Assembly (NCBI GenBank): GCA_039105265.1 | Contig: JAPFFF010000005.1 | Location: 1 to 64,000 of the forward strand | Reading direction: 5' to 3' | From: Tritrichomonas musculus | Lineage: Eukaryota > Parabasalia > Tritrichomonadida > Tritrichomonadidae | Length of the DNA: 64,000 nt | Shown: piece after piece, positions 22,433 through 31,469 of the stretch | Position numbering within the stretch: the stretch's first letter is position 1 | How the letters are laid out: every line of letters starts with the position of its first letter | Notes under the pieces: generated by a model | Database searches by the model: none | Told to the model about the DNA's origin: nothing | What the model saw: the letters and a program-made list of their open reading frames with translations, nothing else | Translations under genes and position numbers: made by a program

Positions 22433-22663
22433 ATGTCTCAAACCTTACCGCCGCTTAAACAACGACATGAAAGAAAAACATTTGCTACTCCAACACTGAA
22501 ACTCATAAATTCACGTCTTCAATATTATAGAAAAGTATTAAGTCAACCTGAACCAACAACAGAGAAAGGAAAACTTAGTCGTCTAAGAATTCAAAATAAA
22601 TATGATCAGTGCATGAAAGTAAGACAATTATTAAATAGAGCCGTTAAGAACCTTTATCTTTAA
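22433..22663 (+). CDS. Small basic Maverick protein, 76 aa
   Basis: Begins MSQTLPPLKQRHERK and is rich in Arg, Lys and Gln, with a helical second half. It has the element's typical leader. The charge suggests DNA or RNA binding, for instance a packaged basic protein, but no family is recognised. Its 3' end overlaps the convergent 83-aa gene by 20 bp. Confidence 0.6.
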   Translation: MSQTLPPLKQRHERKTFATPTLKLINSRLQYYRKVLSQPEPTTEKGKLSRLRIQNKYDQCMKVRQLLNRAVKNLYL

Positions 22664-22895
22664 CAAGGCTTTGCCCAGGACTACGTCCATAGAACCCATC
22701 ACTACCGAAATACTCCAACGCTGGATTATTTGAATTATCAAATTTAGGTAATATTTTTGCAACATTACCAACAACAGGTAACTTTTCCATTATTGATTTT
22801 GTTTTATTCCATCCAAATTTAAATCCATCAGCAAAATCTTTAGCTGCTTCTTTAACTTTACCCGCTAATTTTTTAAACCAACTACCAAAAGCCAT
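22644..22895 (-). CDS. Small amphipathic Maverick protein, 83 aa
   Basis: Starts MAFGSWFKKLAGKVKEAAKD: an amphipathic helix with aromatic residues, the kind used for membrane disruption. The same first eight residues open the 106-aa product at 30598, so the two are probably related by duplication. Adenovirus protein VI and related small virion proteins have similar amphipathic N-termini; a role in endosome escape or as a minor virion protein is inference. Confidence 0.65.
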   Translation of the reverse strand: MAFGSWFKKLAGKVKEAAKDFADGFKFGWNKTKSIMEKLPVVGNVAKILPKFDNSNNPALEYFGSDGFYGRSPGQSLVKDKGS

Positions 22896-22974
22896 GAACG
22901 AAGTTCTCGAATTGAAAATTCTTTTTAATATTAAATTAAAAATTATGATTTAATATTTTTATTTAAAACTAAAT

Positions 22975-23616
22975 ATGACATTAAAGCAAGCAAGAATATT
23001 AAGTAGTGAGACCGATAACACTATTAAGCAAGAACAAAACACAAATGTTAACATTAACATTAAACCATCAACTAAACCACGACCTCAAACCGTTCCGTTA
23101 TATCCTAATGTTCAACCTCTTAATCCTAACGCAAATTTTACTCAAGCGAACCAACCTTCGGATATTCCACCGGTTGGTCAAACTTTATATATTCCGACGA
23201 CGGAGGATTTGAACTATCAATCTCAACCTCCAACAAACAGCAATTTCCCATTAACTCGAGACAGAGGTATCACAGATTTAGGAAATGAAATTGAGGATTT
23301 AGAAAAGAAAAACCAATTTCTACAAATGTTAGTTGAAATGTATGAATCAAACCCGTTAAAAATAAATGCTTACGTTGTTTGTGAAAGTAAGTTATTAATG
23401 AACATGATAAAGTTATTAACTGATTGTGAGAAAGTTGATTTAGTACTTAATGAAGATATTGGATGTTCTGGATGTACGGCTAAAACAAACAAAATCATTT
23501 ATGTTTCAAAAATATTGGTTACTAAAGATGGTAAAACAAGTGAGTTAAAATATGATTACAATAACATTTACAGTGAATTTGTTAAATATGGAATTAGTTT
23601 GAAAATGGTATGCTAA
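22975..23616 (+). CDS. Maverick protein of unknown function, 213 aa
   Basis: An intact ATG-started frame. Residues 1-100 are Pro/Asn/Gln-rich and probably disordered (TKPRPQTVPLYPNVQP). Residues 105-125 form a short coiled coil (NEIEDLEKKNQFLQM), followed by a compact domain with a CSGCTAK motif and alternating beta-strand character. It ends two bases before the convergent stop of the fibre-like gene. A virion linker or chaperone for the fibre is possible, but I recognise no family. Confidence 0.65.
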   Translation: MTLKQARILSSETDNTIKQEQNTNVNINIKPSTKPRPQTVPLYPNVQPLNPNANFTQANQPSDIPPVGQTLYIPTTEDLNYQSQPPTNSNFPLTRDRGITDLGNEIEDLEKKNQFLQMLVEMYESNPLKINAYVVCESKLLMNMIKLLTDCEKVDLVLNEDIGCSGCTAKTNKIIYVSKILVTKDGKTSELKYDYNNIYSEFVKYGISLKMVC

Positions 23617-23617
23617 T

Positions 23618-26600
23618 TTAAGCCTTAAATACCGCCAACATATTTTCATTAATTATACCAGTGATGATGCCAACAGTTGTTCTACGTATTTTTGATGTTA
23701 TCGCGGTAGCTCCAGTTATTATTTTTAGAACGTTATCGTCATCTACAAACACTTCATCCCCGATTGCGTAACATGAGGTATCTTTAACTTTAACTAAATA
23801 ATCACCACCTGAAGCAAATGTAACACATTTATTAGCTTCATCAATAGAAGTGCATATACCTATGAAAGTGTTCCATTTACCATTAGTCTTTACTGAACAA
23901 ATACAATCCGTAGTGTCTGATTCAGTGCTTGATATGAAAGACTTAGTTGATTTGTCATATCTGTAAACCTTACCTGTCATATATACTGGTGCACCAATTA
24001 CAAAATCATTTATTGAATTCATTGATTTCTCAATCGGACAGTAATGAGTGATAGTTGTGTTTGTGGTTGCATGTAATTCATCAACATATGACTTCAATGC
24101 ATATTTAGCATCGCATTCTGATTTAGTTAAATAACCATTTATTTGACATTTAAATACAACTCCAGATAATATTAATGAAGCTAGATTAGTTATTGGTTTC
24201 TCATTTTTTTCGAATATACCATATAATTCATTATAATAAAATCTATCGAAATCAGTAGTTTTTGGTGAATCATTTATTAAATCAGCTGAAGTATAAACAT
24301 TGTTTGTTAATAATTCATTTAATGAACTCTTCAAAGCATACTTCTCATCAGCTTGTGCACTAGTATAATAAGCTGTTAAATCAACAGGTTCTGGTATATC
24401 CGTTTTCAAAGCAAAAGTATTCGACACATATCTTGACGAAAAAGCGTTTTTGTCTGTTGGTTCGATATTTTTGGTTATTGAACATGATAAAATTTCCGGC
24501 GTTTCACCAGTTCCTGGATTTATTAATTCATGGCAGTCATACAGAAACCAAAGACTAGAACCACTTCCTTCCATACGCATTATCTGAGAGGGTTGATCGT
24601 CATTGTACGAATAATCTACGTGAACATAATGACCCGTATAAAAATTGTTTGATGAGACAATATCCAGCCCATATTGCTCAATCATTTCATGATATGTGTC
24701 GTAATCCAAATCAGGAATTGTATTATTTTCAATTTTGAATTGAATAGTTGTTTGCCCCTCAATAATTTCTGGAATTTCGCTTTTCACTTGCTCAATAGCA
24801 TGGGTCATATCCGTTTTCAAAGCATAATTATTTTTTATGAGATTCATATTTGGGATACAATATTCATCATAAACTTCAGGTCTGTATGAATAACATACTG
24901 ATTCTAGATCGACAACATAGTTATCATTATTTCTGAATGTTCCACCATAATAGAAAAAGTATATAGAAAAAGTATTTTCGCCTTTTTTGTAATAATAATA
25001 TTCCGAGTCTTCACTATCATACAAATATTCTCCTGAAATATCATCATTATTACAAGAACCTTTAACAATTAATGATGATTTCTTTAATATTTTACATAAA
25101 TCTCCATCCAAATTTACAATCTTTGTTCTTTTATCCTCATCATTTGTTGTTCCATTTACGAAGTAGGTAGTGATTGATAATTCTTGAGTTATATTTTCGG
25201 TTGATAATATGTCTTCTTTTGTTACATATGGTTCCAAAGCTGTTGTCAATGCAGTACTCAGTGCAGATTCATTAACCAAATCATCTTGTATTGTTGGGAT
25301 TGCTTCAGCTAATTCTGTTTTTAATGCATAAGCATTTAATATATTTGTTAATTGATTGTTATTTTTAAAGTTTGTGTTTAAATATGTGTATGACGGATAA
25401 TTATCTTGAACATATCGAACAGTTGCATAATTATTTAATGTTTCACTTAATTTATTCGTGAATGATTCATTTAAATGATTTTTATGATTTTCAATCAATT
25501 TTTTAGTTGCTGATGCTGTTAATAATTGGTTATTAGTTAATGTTTCACCTAATAATAATTCATTATCGTTTTTAGCTGCTGGGGTGTATTTGAGTTTAAC
25601 AAATGATGGTTGAATTGTTCCATAAATTAAAAGATATGGAAATTCATAAACTAATTCGCAATTAATAGCTGAAATATCTGTAACATCTGAGTTCAAACAT
25701 TCAATACTTCCATTTTCCTTATACTCATATTCGTAAATTCGGTACATCTCGCCAATATCATCAACCATAAATGAAACATCAATCTTATAATTAGTTTCAA
25801 TATGTTCACAGTAATATTTAAAACATAATTTATCATTAGGTATGATAGTTTCTGTTTCAACATAAGGTTTTTCTTCAATGACTTCATGAGGTGATAAAAC
25901 AATTCCATCGTTAATTATTTCATCAACATATGCAACTTCTTTAACAGTTGATCCAGCATTTTTACTAAACGCTAATTTTAATGCACCAAATATACCTTCA
26001 GCACCAACTTTCATTAATCCACCAAAGTTAAAACAAAAGTTACTAATTTGTACGACATCCATAACTACATCAAACCAATTTGTTTTATTCTTCATATCAT
26101 TAATTTCTTTCTCTAATTTTGCACAATAATTTTGAAGAGCTGATATTTGATTAACTGCTATATCAACTGTGTTACCTAATGAATTTAAAACGAAAACGTG
26201 GGATTCAATGTTTTCACCTATGACTACACCTGAAGTTTGAATGTTAAAGTTTGTATATAATGTTGTGCATGCTTCAGGTCGTGGTGAGACAGTATAATAT
26301 CCAGTATTAGCTAAGAACTCAAATGTATTCATTCCTTTTTCATAACTTACATCAGCAATAGTATAAATTAATTCATCATCTTTAGGCATATATAATATTA
26401 AACCATATGGAGGATTACCGACTTGTAATGGTGAAGTATAATGGTATTCAAGTAATTCAAAATAATTGTCGGATTGAAGTTTGTAGTTATTTAATCCCGA
26501 TGATTTATATTCGAAGTTAACAATGAAGTCATAAGTTTTATTATTTATGTTTAAGGTTGCTGAATATGTACAATTAGCAAAATCTTTGACGGGGTAAATG

Positions 26601-27790
26601 TAAACCCTCCATGCATCATTATCTTCTTTAAATGTTTGAATTTTACAGTTATCTTTAGGTGCTAACATTCCTTTATTAACTAATAACTCAAATGGGTTTC
26701 CTTGATTATCATAACCTGCGAAAGTGTGTAATACTTTTTTATTAGCTTCATTTTTAGCAATACATATAAAGGCTACTTCATGAGAACCAGGATTTTTACG
26801 TGTTAATTTCAGGGGAATATTGAAACTGTAATTAGTACCTACCCATTCATTACCTTGTTTAGTCATTTTGTAATCAGTACCGAATGCTTCATCGTGAAAT
26901 TCAAAAGTTTGACCTTCAATTAATGCTTCAAATTCAGGAGTACCAGGAATATATCCCCAATCAGCATAATATAAAGGATTTGTTTTATCATCTATTACAC
27001 CGTAAGCTTTCATTTCATAGAAGTCTGGTAATGGAGAACGATATAATTTAAAGCAATTATCCGCATCTATTGTATTACACTTAAGATTTATTAATTTATT
27101 TGAATCATTAGCTTTGTCACAACTAACATTTGTTTTTTGATTTGCGATATAATTGATTTTCATAAATCCAGATGTATATAAATTTAATGGTGTATCACCT
27201 TTTTTATTTGACATATATATTTTTGCTCCAACGTCATCTTCTTGATAAACCAACTCATAATTTCCATTTGAAATGTTAACAATAGGATTTTTAAACATGT
27301 TTTCTTTAGAAGTTTTAGTTATAATTGCTTTTGGTAATTTCATATATGCAGGTAATTCTATTTCGAAAACATCACCGATATATTCACCAAATTCAGTTTT
27401 GATTGATAACGAATTTAAATCTGGTTGATCTAAATTTTCCGTTAATTTATCTGAAGTAATGATGAAATCATATATACCATCTTCAAATGAAAAGTCACCA
27501 TCATCACCATCTTGTTTATCTTCTAATGTTTTAATTCGTGATTCATGATTGTTTAATTCATCCGTAAATTTCATGGTTTGTTGATTGTATGAAGAAACTG
27601 ATGCGTCAATGTCAGCAAGTCTTAATGTTAAACTTTGAGGATTTGTTGAAGACATTATTATGTCTCCATCGACTGTTGCATCATTGTGAACATGAATGTT
27701 TTTAAATTCTGAATCTTTATCGGGCATACCACCTCCACCACCGATGAATGCTCCATCTTTTGCATTTTGTTTTGTAATTATTGCAGTCAT
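23618..27790 (-). CDS. Maverick fibre-like attachment protein candidate, 1390 aa
   Basis: The longest gene of the element. A Gly-rich start (GAFIGGGGGMPDK) and an NIHVHNDATVDGDII stretch resemble N-termini of phage-type fibres. Residues 50-95 form a coiled coil. Around 565-640 a second coiled coil leads to a hydrophobic stretch (LMKVGAEGIFGALKLAF). From about 800 to 1250 short units with YALKTEL, YALKTDM, FALKTDI, YALKSSL and YALKSYV recur, typical of trimeric tail-fibre repeats. The last 135 residues look like a small beta domain (VIGAPVYMTGKVYRYD, ending MLAVFKA). Host attachment is inferred from this architecture. Confidence 0.75.
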   Translation of the reverse strand: MTAIITKQNAKDGAFIGGGGGMPDKDSEFKNIHVHNDATVDGDIIMSSTNPQSLTLRLADIDASVSSYNQQTMKFTDELNNHESRIKTLEDKQDGDDGDFSFEDGIYDFIITSDKLTENLDQPDLNSLSIKTEFGEYIGDVFEIELPAYMKLPKAIITKTSKENMFKNPIVNISNGNYELVYQEDDVGAKIYMSNKKGDTPLNLYTSGFMKINYIANQKTNVSCDKANDSNKLINLKCNTIDADNCFKLYRSPLPDFYEMKAYGVIDDKTNPLYYADWGYIPGTPEFEALIEGQTFEFHDEAFGTDYKMTKQGNEWVGTNYSFNIPLKLTRKNPGSHEVAFICIAKNEANKKVLHTFAGYDNQGNPFELLVNKGMLAPKDNCKIQTFKEDNDAWRVYIYPVKDFANCTYSATLNINNKTYDFIVNFEYKSSGLNNYKLQSDNYFELLEYHYTSPLQVGNPPYGLILYMPKDDELIYTIADVSYEKGMNTFEFLANTGYYTVSPRPEACTTLYTNFNIQTSGVVIGENIESHVFVLNSLGNTVDIAVNQISALQNYCAKLEKEINDMKNKTNWFDVVMDVVQISNFCFNFGGLMKVGAEGIFGALKLAFSKNAGSTVKEVAYVDEIINDGIVLSPHEVIEEKPYVETETIIPNDKLCFKYYCEHIETNYKIDVSFMVDDIGEMYRIYEYEYKENGSIECLNSDVTDISAINCELVYEFPYLLIYGTIQPSFVKLKYTPAAKNDNELLLGETLTNNQLLTASATKKLIENHKNHLNESFTNKLSETLNNYATVRYVQDNYPSYTYLNTNFKNNNQLTNILNAYALKTELAEAIPTIQDDLVNESALSTALTTALEPYVTKEDILSTENITQELSITTYFVNGTTNDEDKRTKIVNLDGDLCKILKKSSLIVKGSCNNDDISGEYLYDSEDSEYYYYKKGENTFSIYFFYYGGTFRNNDNYVVDLESVCYSYRPEVYDEYCIPNMNLIKNNYALKTDMTHAIEQVKSEIPEIIEGQTTIQFKIENNTIPDLDYDTYHEMIEQYGLDIVSSNNFYTGHYVHVDYSYNDDQPSQIMRMEGSGSSLWFLYDCHELINPGTGETPEILSCSITKNIEPTDKNAFSSRYVSNTFALKTDIPEPVDLTAYYTSAQADEKYALKSSLNELLTNNVYTSADLINDSPKTTDFDRFYYNELYGIFEKNEKPITNLASLILSGVVFKCQINGYLTKSECDAKYALKSYVDELHATTNTTITHYCPIEKSMNSINDFVIGAPVYMTGKVYRYDKSTKSFISSTESDTTDCICSVKTNGKWNTFIGICTSIDEANKCVTFASGGDYLVKVKDTSCYAIGDEVFVDDDNVLKIITGATAITSKIRRTTVGIITGIINENMLAVFKA

Positions 27791-27822
27791 TTATTAATTT
27801 ATTAATTATAAAAATAAATATT

Positions 27823-28164
27823 TTAATATTCAAATTTAAGGAATAATGTGAAGTTATCAGGTATTATTTCATTACCTTTTGCATCAGTAAACCACACTTT
27901 AAATCTATCATGGTTTAACGTATATTTATATTTTCTGTTGTCGTCTGGAGGCGTTAAATTAGCGTACCAAACGAGAGAATCACAGTATTCATCACGTGGA
28001 ACAAATGATGCGTGGCATTCGGTTTCGCCATCTAAATATCCATCACATGTAGCACGGCAATATTGAAATGAAATATATTTATCATTACGAGAATTAACGA
28101 ACTCAAGAGGAAATTTATTTTCATAGTCACGAGTGATAAAGTAAGTTTTGGTTGTTTTATGCAT
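27823..28164 (-). CDS. Small Maverick virion protein candidate, 113 aa
   Basis: Mostly beta-strand pattern, four Cys residues (YCRATCDGYL, ECHASF, EYCDSL) and an end DAKGNEIIPDNFTLFLKFEY-like strand pair that is common at the C-termini of small viral jelly-roll proteins. It lies 32 bp upstream of the fibre-like gene in the same direction. A minor capsid or penton role is possible; evidence is weak. Confidence 0.6.
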   Translation of the reverse strand: MHKTTKTYFITRDYENKFPLEFVNSRNDKYISFQYCRATCDGYLDGETECHASFVPRDEYCDSLVWYANLTPPDDNRKYKYTLNHDRFKVWFTDAKGNEIIPDNFTLFLKFEY

Positions 28165-28195
28165 TTATGATTTGATAAAAATAAAAATATATAAT

Positions 28196-28666
28196 TTAAA
28201 ACATGTCTGGGTCTATTTCATCTTCATTTATGTTACATTTACTGGCTAATTCGTTGACGATTTCAACTTTAGCATCAGACCTATTTTTAATGAATTCATT
28301 AAGTTTATTTTGGTTTTCACATTCTTTTACTACACATTCATGATAAAATGTTGTTTTATAATTTATTCTATCAGCTTTAATATAAGCTTTCATTAATCGT
28401 ATTTGTGATCCTGACGTTAAGGCACCAAATGAACGTCTAGGAATAGTTAACCATTCACAATGAGGGAATAACTCTCTAAATTCTTTATATGTCATGACTT
28501 TTTGGGTGTTATCTTTATAAACTAATGAAAGAAATAATATCTTTATGTTCATTTTATATTTATAGAATTTATCAGTTATGAAGTCATCAAAATATACTTG
28601 AACAGCTTTAAGTTCCTGTTCAGGAAGTTTTTCGAATAACTTATTAATGCTGATGTATTCACTCAT
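28196..28666 (-). CDS. Maverick protein of unknown function, 156 aa
   Basis: An intact ATG-started frame, mostly helical, with the sequence EFRELFPHCEWLTIPRRSFG in the middle and an acidic end. It sits between the major capsid candidate and the small 113-aa gene, all on the minus strand. The middle could be a winged-helix DNA-binding fold. No family recognised. Confidence 0.6.
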   Translation of the reverse strand: MSEYISINKLFEKLPEQELKAVQVYFDDFITDKFYKYKMNIKILFLSLVYKDNTQKVMTYKEFRELFPHCEWLTIPRRSFGALTSGSQIRLMKAYIKADRINYKTTFYHECVVKECENQNKLNEFIKNRSDAKVEIVNELASKCNINEDEIDPDMF

Positions 28667-28764
28667 TTATATAGAAATAAAAAATTTGAAAAATAAGTTT
28701 TAAATAGATTTAAAAATTTTTGAAAATGTTTGAAATGAAAAAATAAATAAATTAATTATTAGAT

Positions 28765-30483
28765 TTATTCATAACCAACTGGAACACCTTTAGAGAAATA
28801 TTCAACACCTTTTGTTGACCAAGCAAAGTATGTATCGCTACATATCCAAGCTTCAGGCGCAGGTGGGTGTTGATCTGGAAATTCTGGATCAGGAATATAA
28901 TAAGTGTCATCAATTCCTCTATACATTGGTTGACCACGGAATGTAACTGTAACAGAATTAGAGCCAGTATCGATTCCATCAAATACATAACCAGCATTTG
29001 AACGTTCAAGCTGGAAGTTAATACCAAAACTTGTTCCATCACTTCTGCAGTTTGAGTAACGTTTACCAGTTACGGGATCATTAAGGGGTTGAGTGAATGA
29101 ATCCTCAAATTCTTGTGTAGCTTCAAGTGCTCCATCTAATTCATTAGCTATTAATTGATGCTGATAGAAACGAGCAGAGCAAGTGTTTGAAAATTCAGTA
29201 TCTGGATAAGTTCTTTTATTGACGACTAATTGAACGTTTTGATACATGATATTATCAAAGCATGTAATATCTAATGGACTCTTAGGGAACATCATAGTAA
29301 TATTTGTTGCATTTCTGAGAGGAATTGATTTTGATATTTCTAAACCATTAACTTTTGCAGTACCTTCAAATATTTCACGTGTTAATTCTTGAGATGGAAC
29401 TAATAATGCAGTTTGTAATTCACGAATAAGACCTTGATATACTCCAGGCTTGAGACCAAATCCTGAAAGATTTGATCGACCTAATTGAATAGTACCACCT
29501 AAAACATTTAAAGTTATTTTACCAACTTTCATATCAATACCGTTTGCTGCTGTTATAGTCAATTTATCATTTACTACTTTATCTTTTGATACATTAACTT
29601 TTAATATATTTGGATCAGTTTCTTCGTTTTCATTTGGAGCTTCACCAGCTTTATATTGAACGACAATATTTGCTGGCTTTCCTACTTGTGTGAATTTACG
29701 AGTAATTGGAACAACGGCAGGCATTTCTTCATCAATGGCTTTATCATCGAGAAATTGAAATGTTTCTTTAACAACATTAGGATTAACTTGAGCCCAAACC
29801 ATTGCACGAAGTGATGTTTTAACTTCTGCTTCAATTTCACCACAAATGTCGTTTGGGTAAAGTTGCCATGCTTGAAGTGCGAGCTGATCAGTAAATGGTA
29901 TTGTTAATTCTATAGTTATTTTGTGTGGTTTACCATCGGCAATGTCTGCAAGCGGAATATACCATCCGCAAATTGAAGGTGAAAATTGAGATACATTTTC
30001 CCATGTTGAGTGAGAGAATTTTGAAGTTGCTTTAGCATCACGTGGTTTAATTGAATTATAAGCAAATGATTCACGTTGAAGTTCATCTTGTCTGTATGTA
30101 TCTAAAAGTTTTCCATCAATCCAAAATCTACAGTCTTCATAAAATTCAACGGCATTTTTGAAACCAACAAATATTTGCAATAACTTATTAGTATCTGCGG
30201 AAACATCAATAGCTTCAGATAATTGAACGAGAAAATCCAAAAGAACCGTAGAAAATCCTTTTTCGATTTGTGAAATTGTATGACCAGAATGAGTTAGTTT
30301 TATTCTTGTTTTGGTACCTACTGGCATTGGTGCATCTTTATTTGTGAATTCTTCCATAACTTGACTAAATGAATTATCTCCACCATTTCGTTGAATTAAA
30401 TTTCTGAGTTTATTTTGAAAGAATGAGAGAATATCTCCTTCATCATTTCCTAAATTTTTCGTTTGAGCGTTTAAGTATGTCAT
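28765..30483 (-). CDS. Maverick major capsid protein candidate (double jelly-roll)
   Basis: 572 aa, within the size range of double jelly-roll capsid proteins of the Polinton/adenovirus lineage. After a helical start it is dominated by beta strands; features include FWIDGKLLDTYRQDELQRES near 120-140, ICGWYIPLADIADG near 170 and MMFPKSPLDITCFDN near 410. Length, strand content, the proline-aromatic rich C-terminus and position next to other virion genes and the ATPase agree with the major capsid gene of trichomonad Mavericks. It would form the trimeric shell unit. Confidence 0.75.
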   Translation of the reverse strand: MTYLNAQTKNLGNDEGDILSFFQNKLRNLIQRNGGDNSFSQVMEEFTNKDAPMPVGTKTRIKLTHSGHTISQIEKGFSTVLLDFLVQLSEAIDVSADTNKLLQIFVGFKNAVEFYEDCRFWIDGKLLDTYRQDELQRESFAYNSIKPRDAKATSKFSHSTWENVSQFSPSICGWYIPLADIADGKPHKITIELTIPFTDQLALQAWQLYPNDICGEIEAEVKTSLRAMVWAQVNPNVVKETFQFLDDKAIDEEMPAVVPITRKFTQVGKPANIVVQYKAGEAPNENEETDPNILKVNVSKDKVVNDKLTITAANGIDMKVGKITLNVLGGTIQLGRSNLSGFGLKPGVYQGLIRELQTALLVPSQELTREIFEGTAKVNGLEISKSIPLRNATNITMMFPKSPLDITCFDNIMYQNVQLVVNKRTYPDTEFSNTCSARFYQHQLIANELDGALEATQEFEDSFTQPLNDPVTGKRYSNCRSDGTSFGINFQLERSNAGYVFDGIDTGSNSVTVTFRGQPMYRGIDDTYYIPDPEFPDQHPPAPEAWICSDTYFAWSTKGVEYFSKGVPVGYE

Positions 30484-30597
30484 TTTAAATATTGAAAAAA
30501 AATTAAATAATAAGTTAATAAAGAAAAGAATTTATAGTTTTGAAAAAAAATAAATGAATTAAGAAATGAAAAATAAATTTTTTACATTAATGAAAAT

Positions 30598-30918
30598 ATG
30601 GCATTTGGAAGTTGGTTTAAAAATATTGTGAACGGAGCTAAAAACATAATTGGCAAAATAGTTCCAAAAGTAAAGAAAGTAGTTGAAACAGTTGGTAGAT
30701 TTGCACCATTGATAGGACAAGCTGGTGATTTAATAGGTGGAAGTGCTGGTGAGGTAATAAATACAATCGGAAATGGTGTGAGTAAATTAAATGACAGAAT
30801 TAATTATAAAGGTGGAAATGTTAACGCGTTAGGTGCGAACGGTGCAGGAGCTCGAAGAATTGTAGGCGCAAATGGTGCAGGTATTAGAAGGTTTGATATT
30901 CCATTACTGAAGGAATAA
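30598..30918 (+). CDS. Small amphipathic, Gly-rich Maverick protein, 106 aa
   Basis: Shares MAFGSWFK with the 83-aa product at 22895. An amphipathic basic helix spans residues 5-45, then a hydrophobic Gly-rich part (PLIGQAGDLIGGSAGEV). Two near-identical units, GANGAGARRIV and GANGAGIRRFD, lie near the end. These could be processing or packing sites. Resemblance to small membrane-active or core proteins of adenovirus-like virions is inference. It is divergent from the capsid gene with about 115 bp between. Confidence 0.65.
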   Translation: MAFGSWFKNIVNGAKNIIGKIVPKVKKVVETVGRFAPLIGQAGDLIGGSAGEVINTIGNGVSKLNDRINYKGGNVNALGANGAGARRIVGANGAGIRRFDIPLLKE

Positions 30919-30925
30919 AAATAAA

Positions 30926-31069
30926 TCATGAGTAAAGTCGTTTCCTCATTTCATCAGTTAATTCAGGTGGTTTATCGTTTAATGTTGGGGAAAGTTTCAC
31001 AATGCGAATGAGTAAATTAGCGAGTTCAATAATTGCTAAACAACCAAGAAAAATTTCTGATAAACTCAT
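30926..31069 (-). CDS. Tiny membrane protein candidate, 47 aa
   Basis: An ATG frame MSLSEIFLGCLAIIELANLL.. with one strong hydrophobic helix (residues 5-25) and a charged tail ending KRLYS. It fills the gap between the 106-aa and 119-aa genes and ends 7 bp from the convergent stop. AT-rich DNA makes short frames common, but hydrophobic pattern, tight fit and initiator context make it plausible. Confidence 0.45.
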   Translation of the reverse strand: MSLSEIFLGCLAIIELANLLIRIVKLSPTLNDKPPELTDEMRKRLYS

Positions 31070-31109
31070 TTATTATTAATTAAAAATTTTTATTTTTGTT
31101 TTTAATTAA

Positions 31110-31469
31110 ATGGATTTAAAAGTTATTGAACCAATTAAAAACTATTTAAAAGAATTTAAAACAGTCGATGAATTTAATTTATGGTATTCAAAGAATAAGG
31201 AAGAAGTGGATAAGTTAACGACTCATAAATTAAACAAACTTTATCATATAATTGGTTATAGAATTACAAAAATAAAGGGTGTGTTGATGTTAAAGAAATG
31301 GGTTGAAAAAGAGGAAAAAGAGATAGTTAGTAAGGCTTCGCCCAGGACGGATGCCATTGAAGAATTAAGGAATGAAATAAATGAAATCAGAAATACAGTA
31401 AATAAAATTATATCATTTCTTCAGGAATCGTCAAGTTCTATTGATGTATTACCACCATCGACAACTTGA
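31110..31469 (+). CDS. Maverick coiled-coil protein, 119 aa
   Basis: Lys/Glu-rich, with a globular N-terminal half (residues 1-75, two predicted helices around FKTVDEFNLWYSKNKEEV) and a heptad coiled coil at about 80-105 (IEELRNEINEIRNTVNKII). Its end overlaps the convergent ATPase gene by 49 bp. No family recognised; a structural or DNA-binding role is possible. Confidence 0.6.
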   Translation: MDLKVIEPIKNYLKEFKTVDEFNLWYSKNKEEVDKLTTHKLNKLYHIIGYRITKIKGVLMLKKWVEKEEKEIVSKASPRTDAIEELRNEINEIRNTVNKIISFLQESSSSIDVLPPSTT

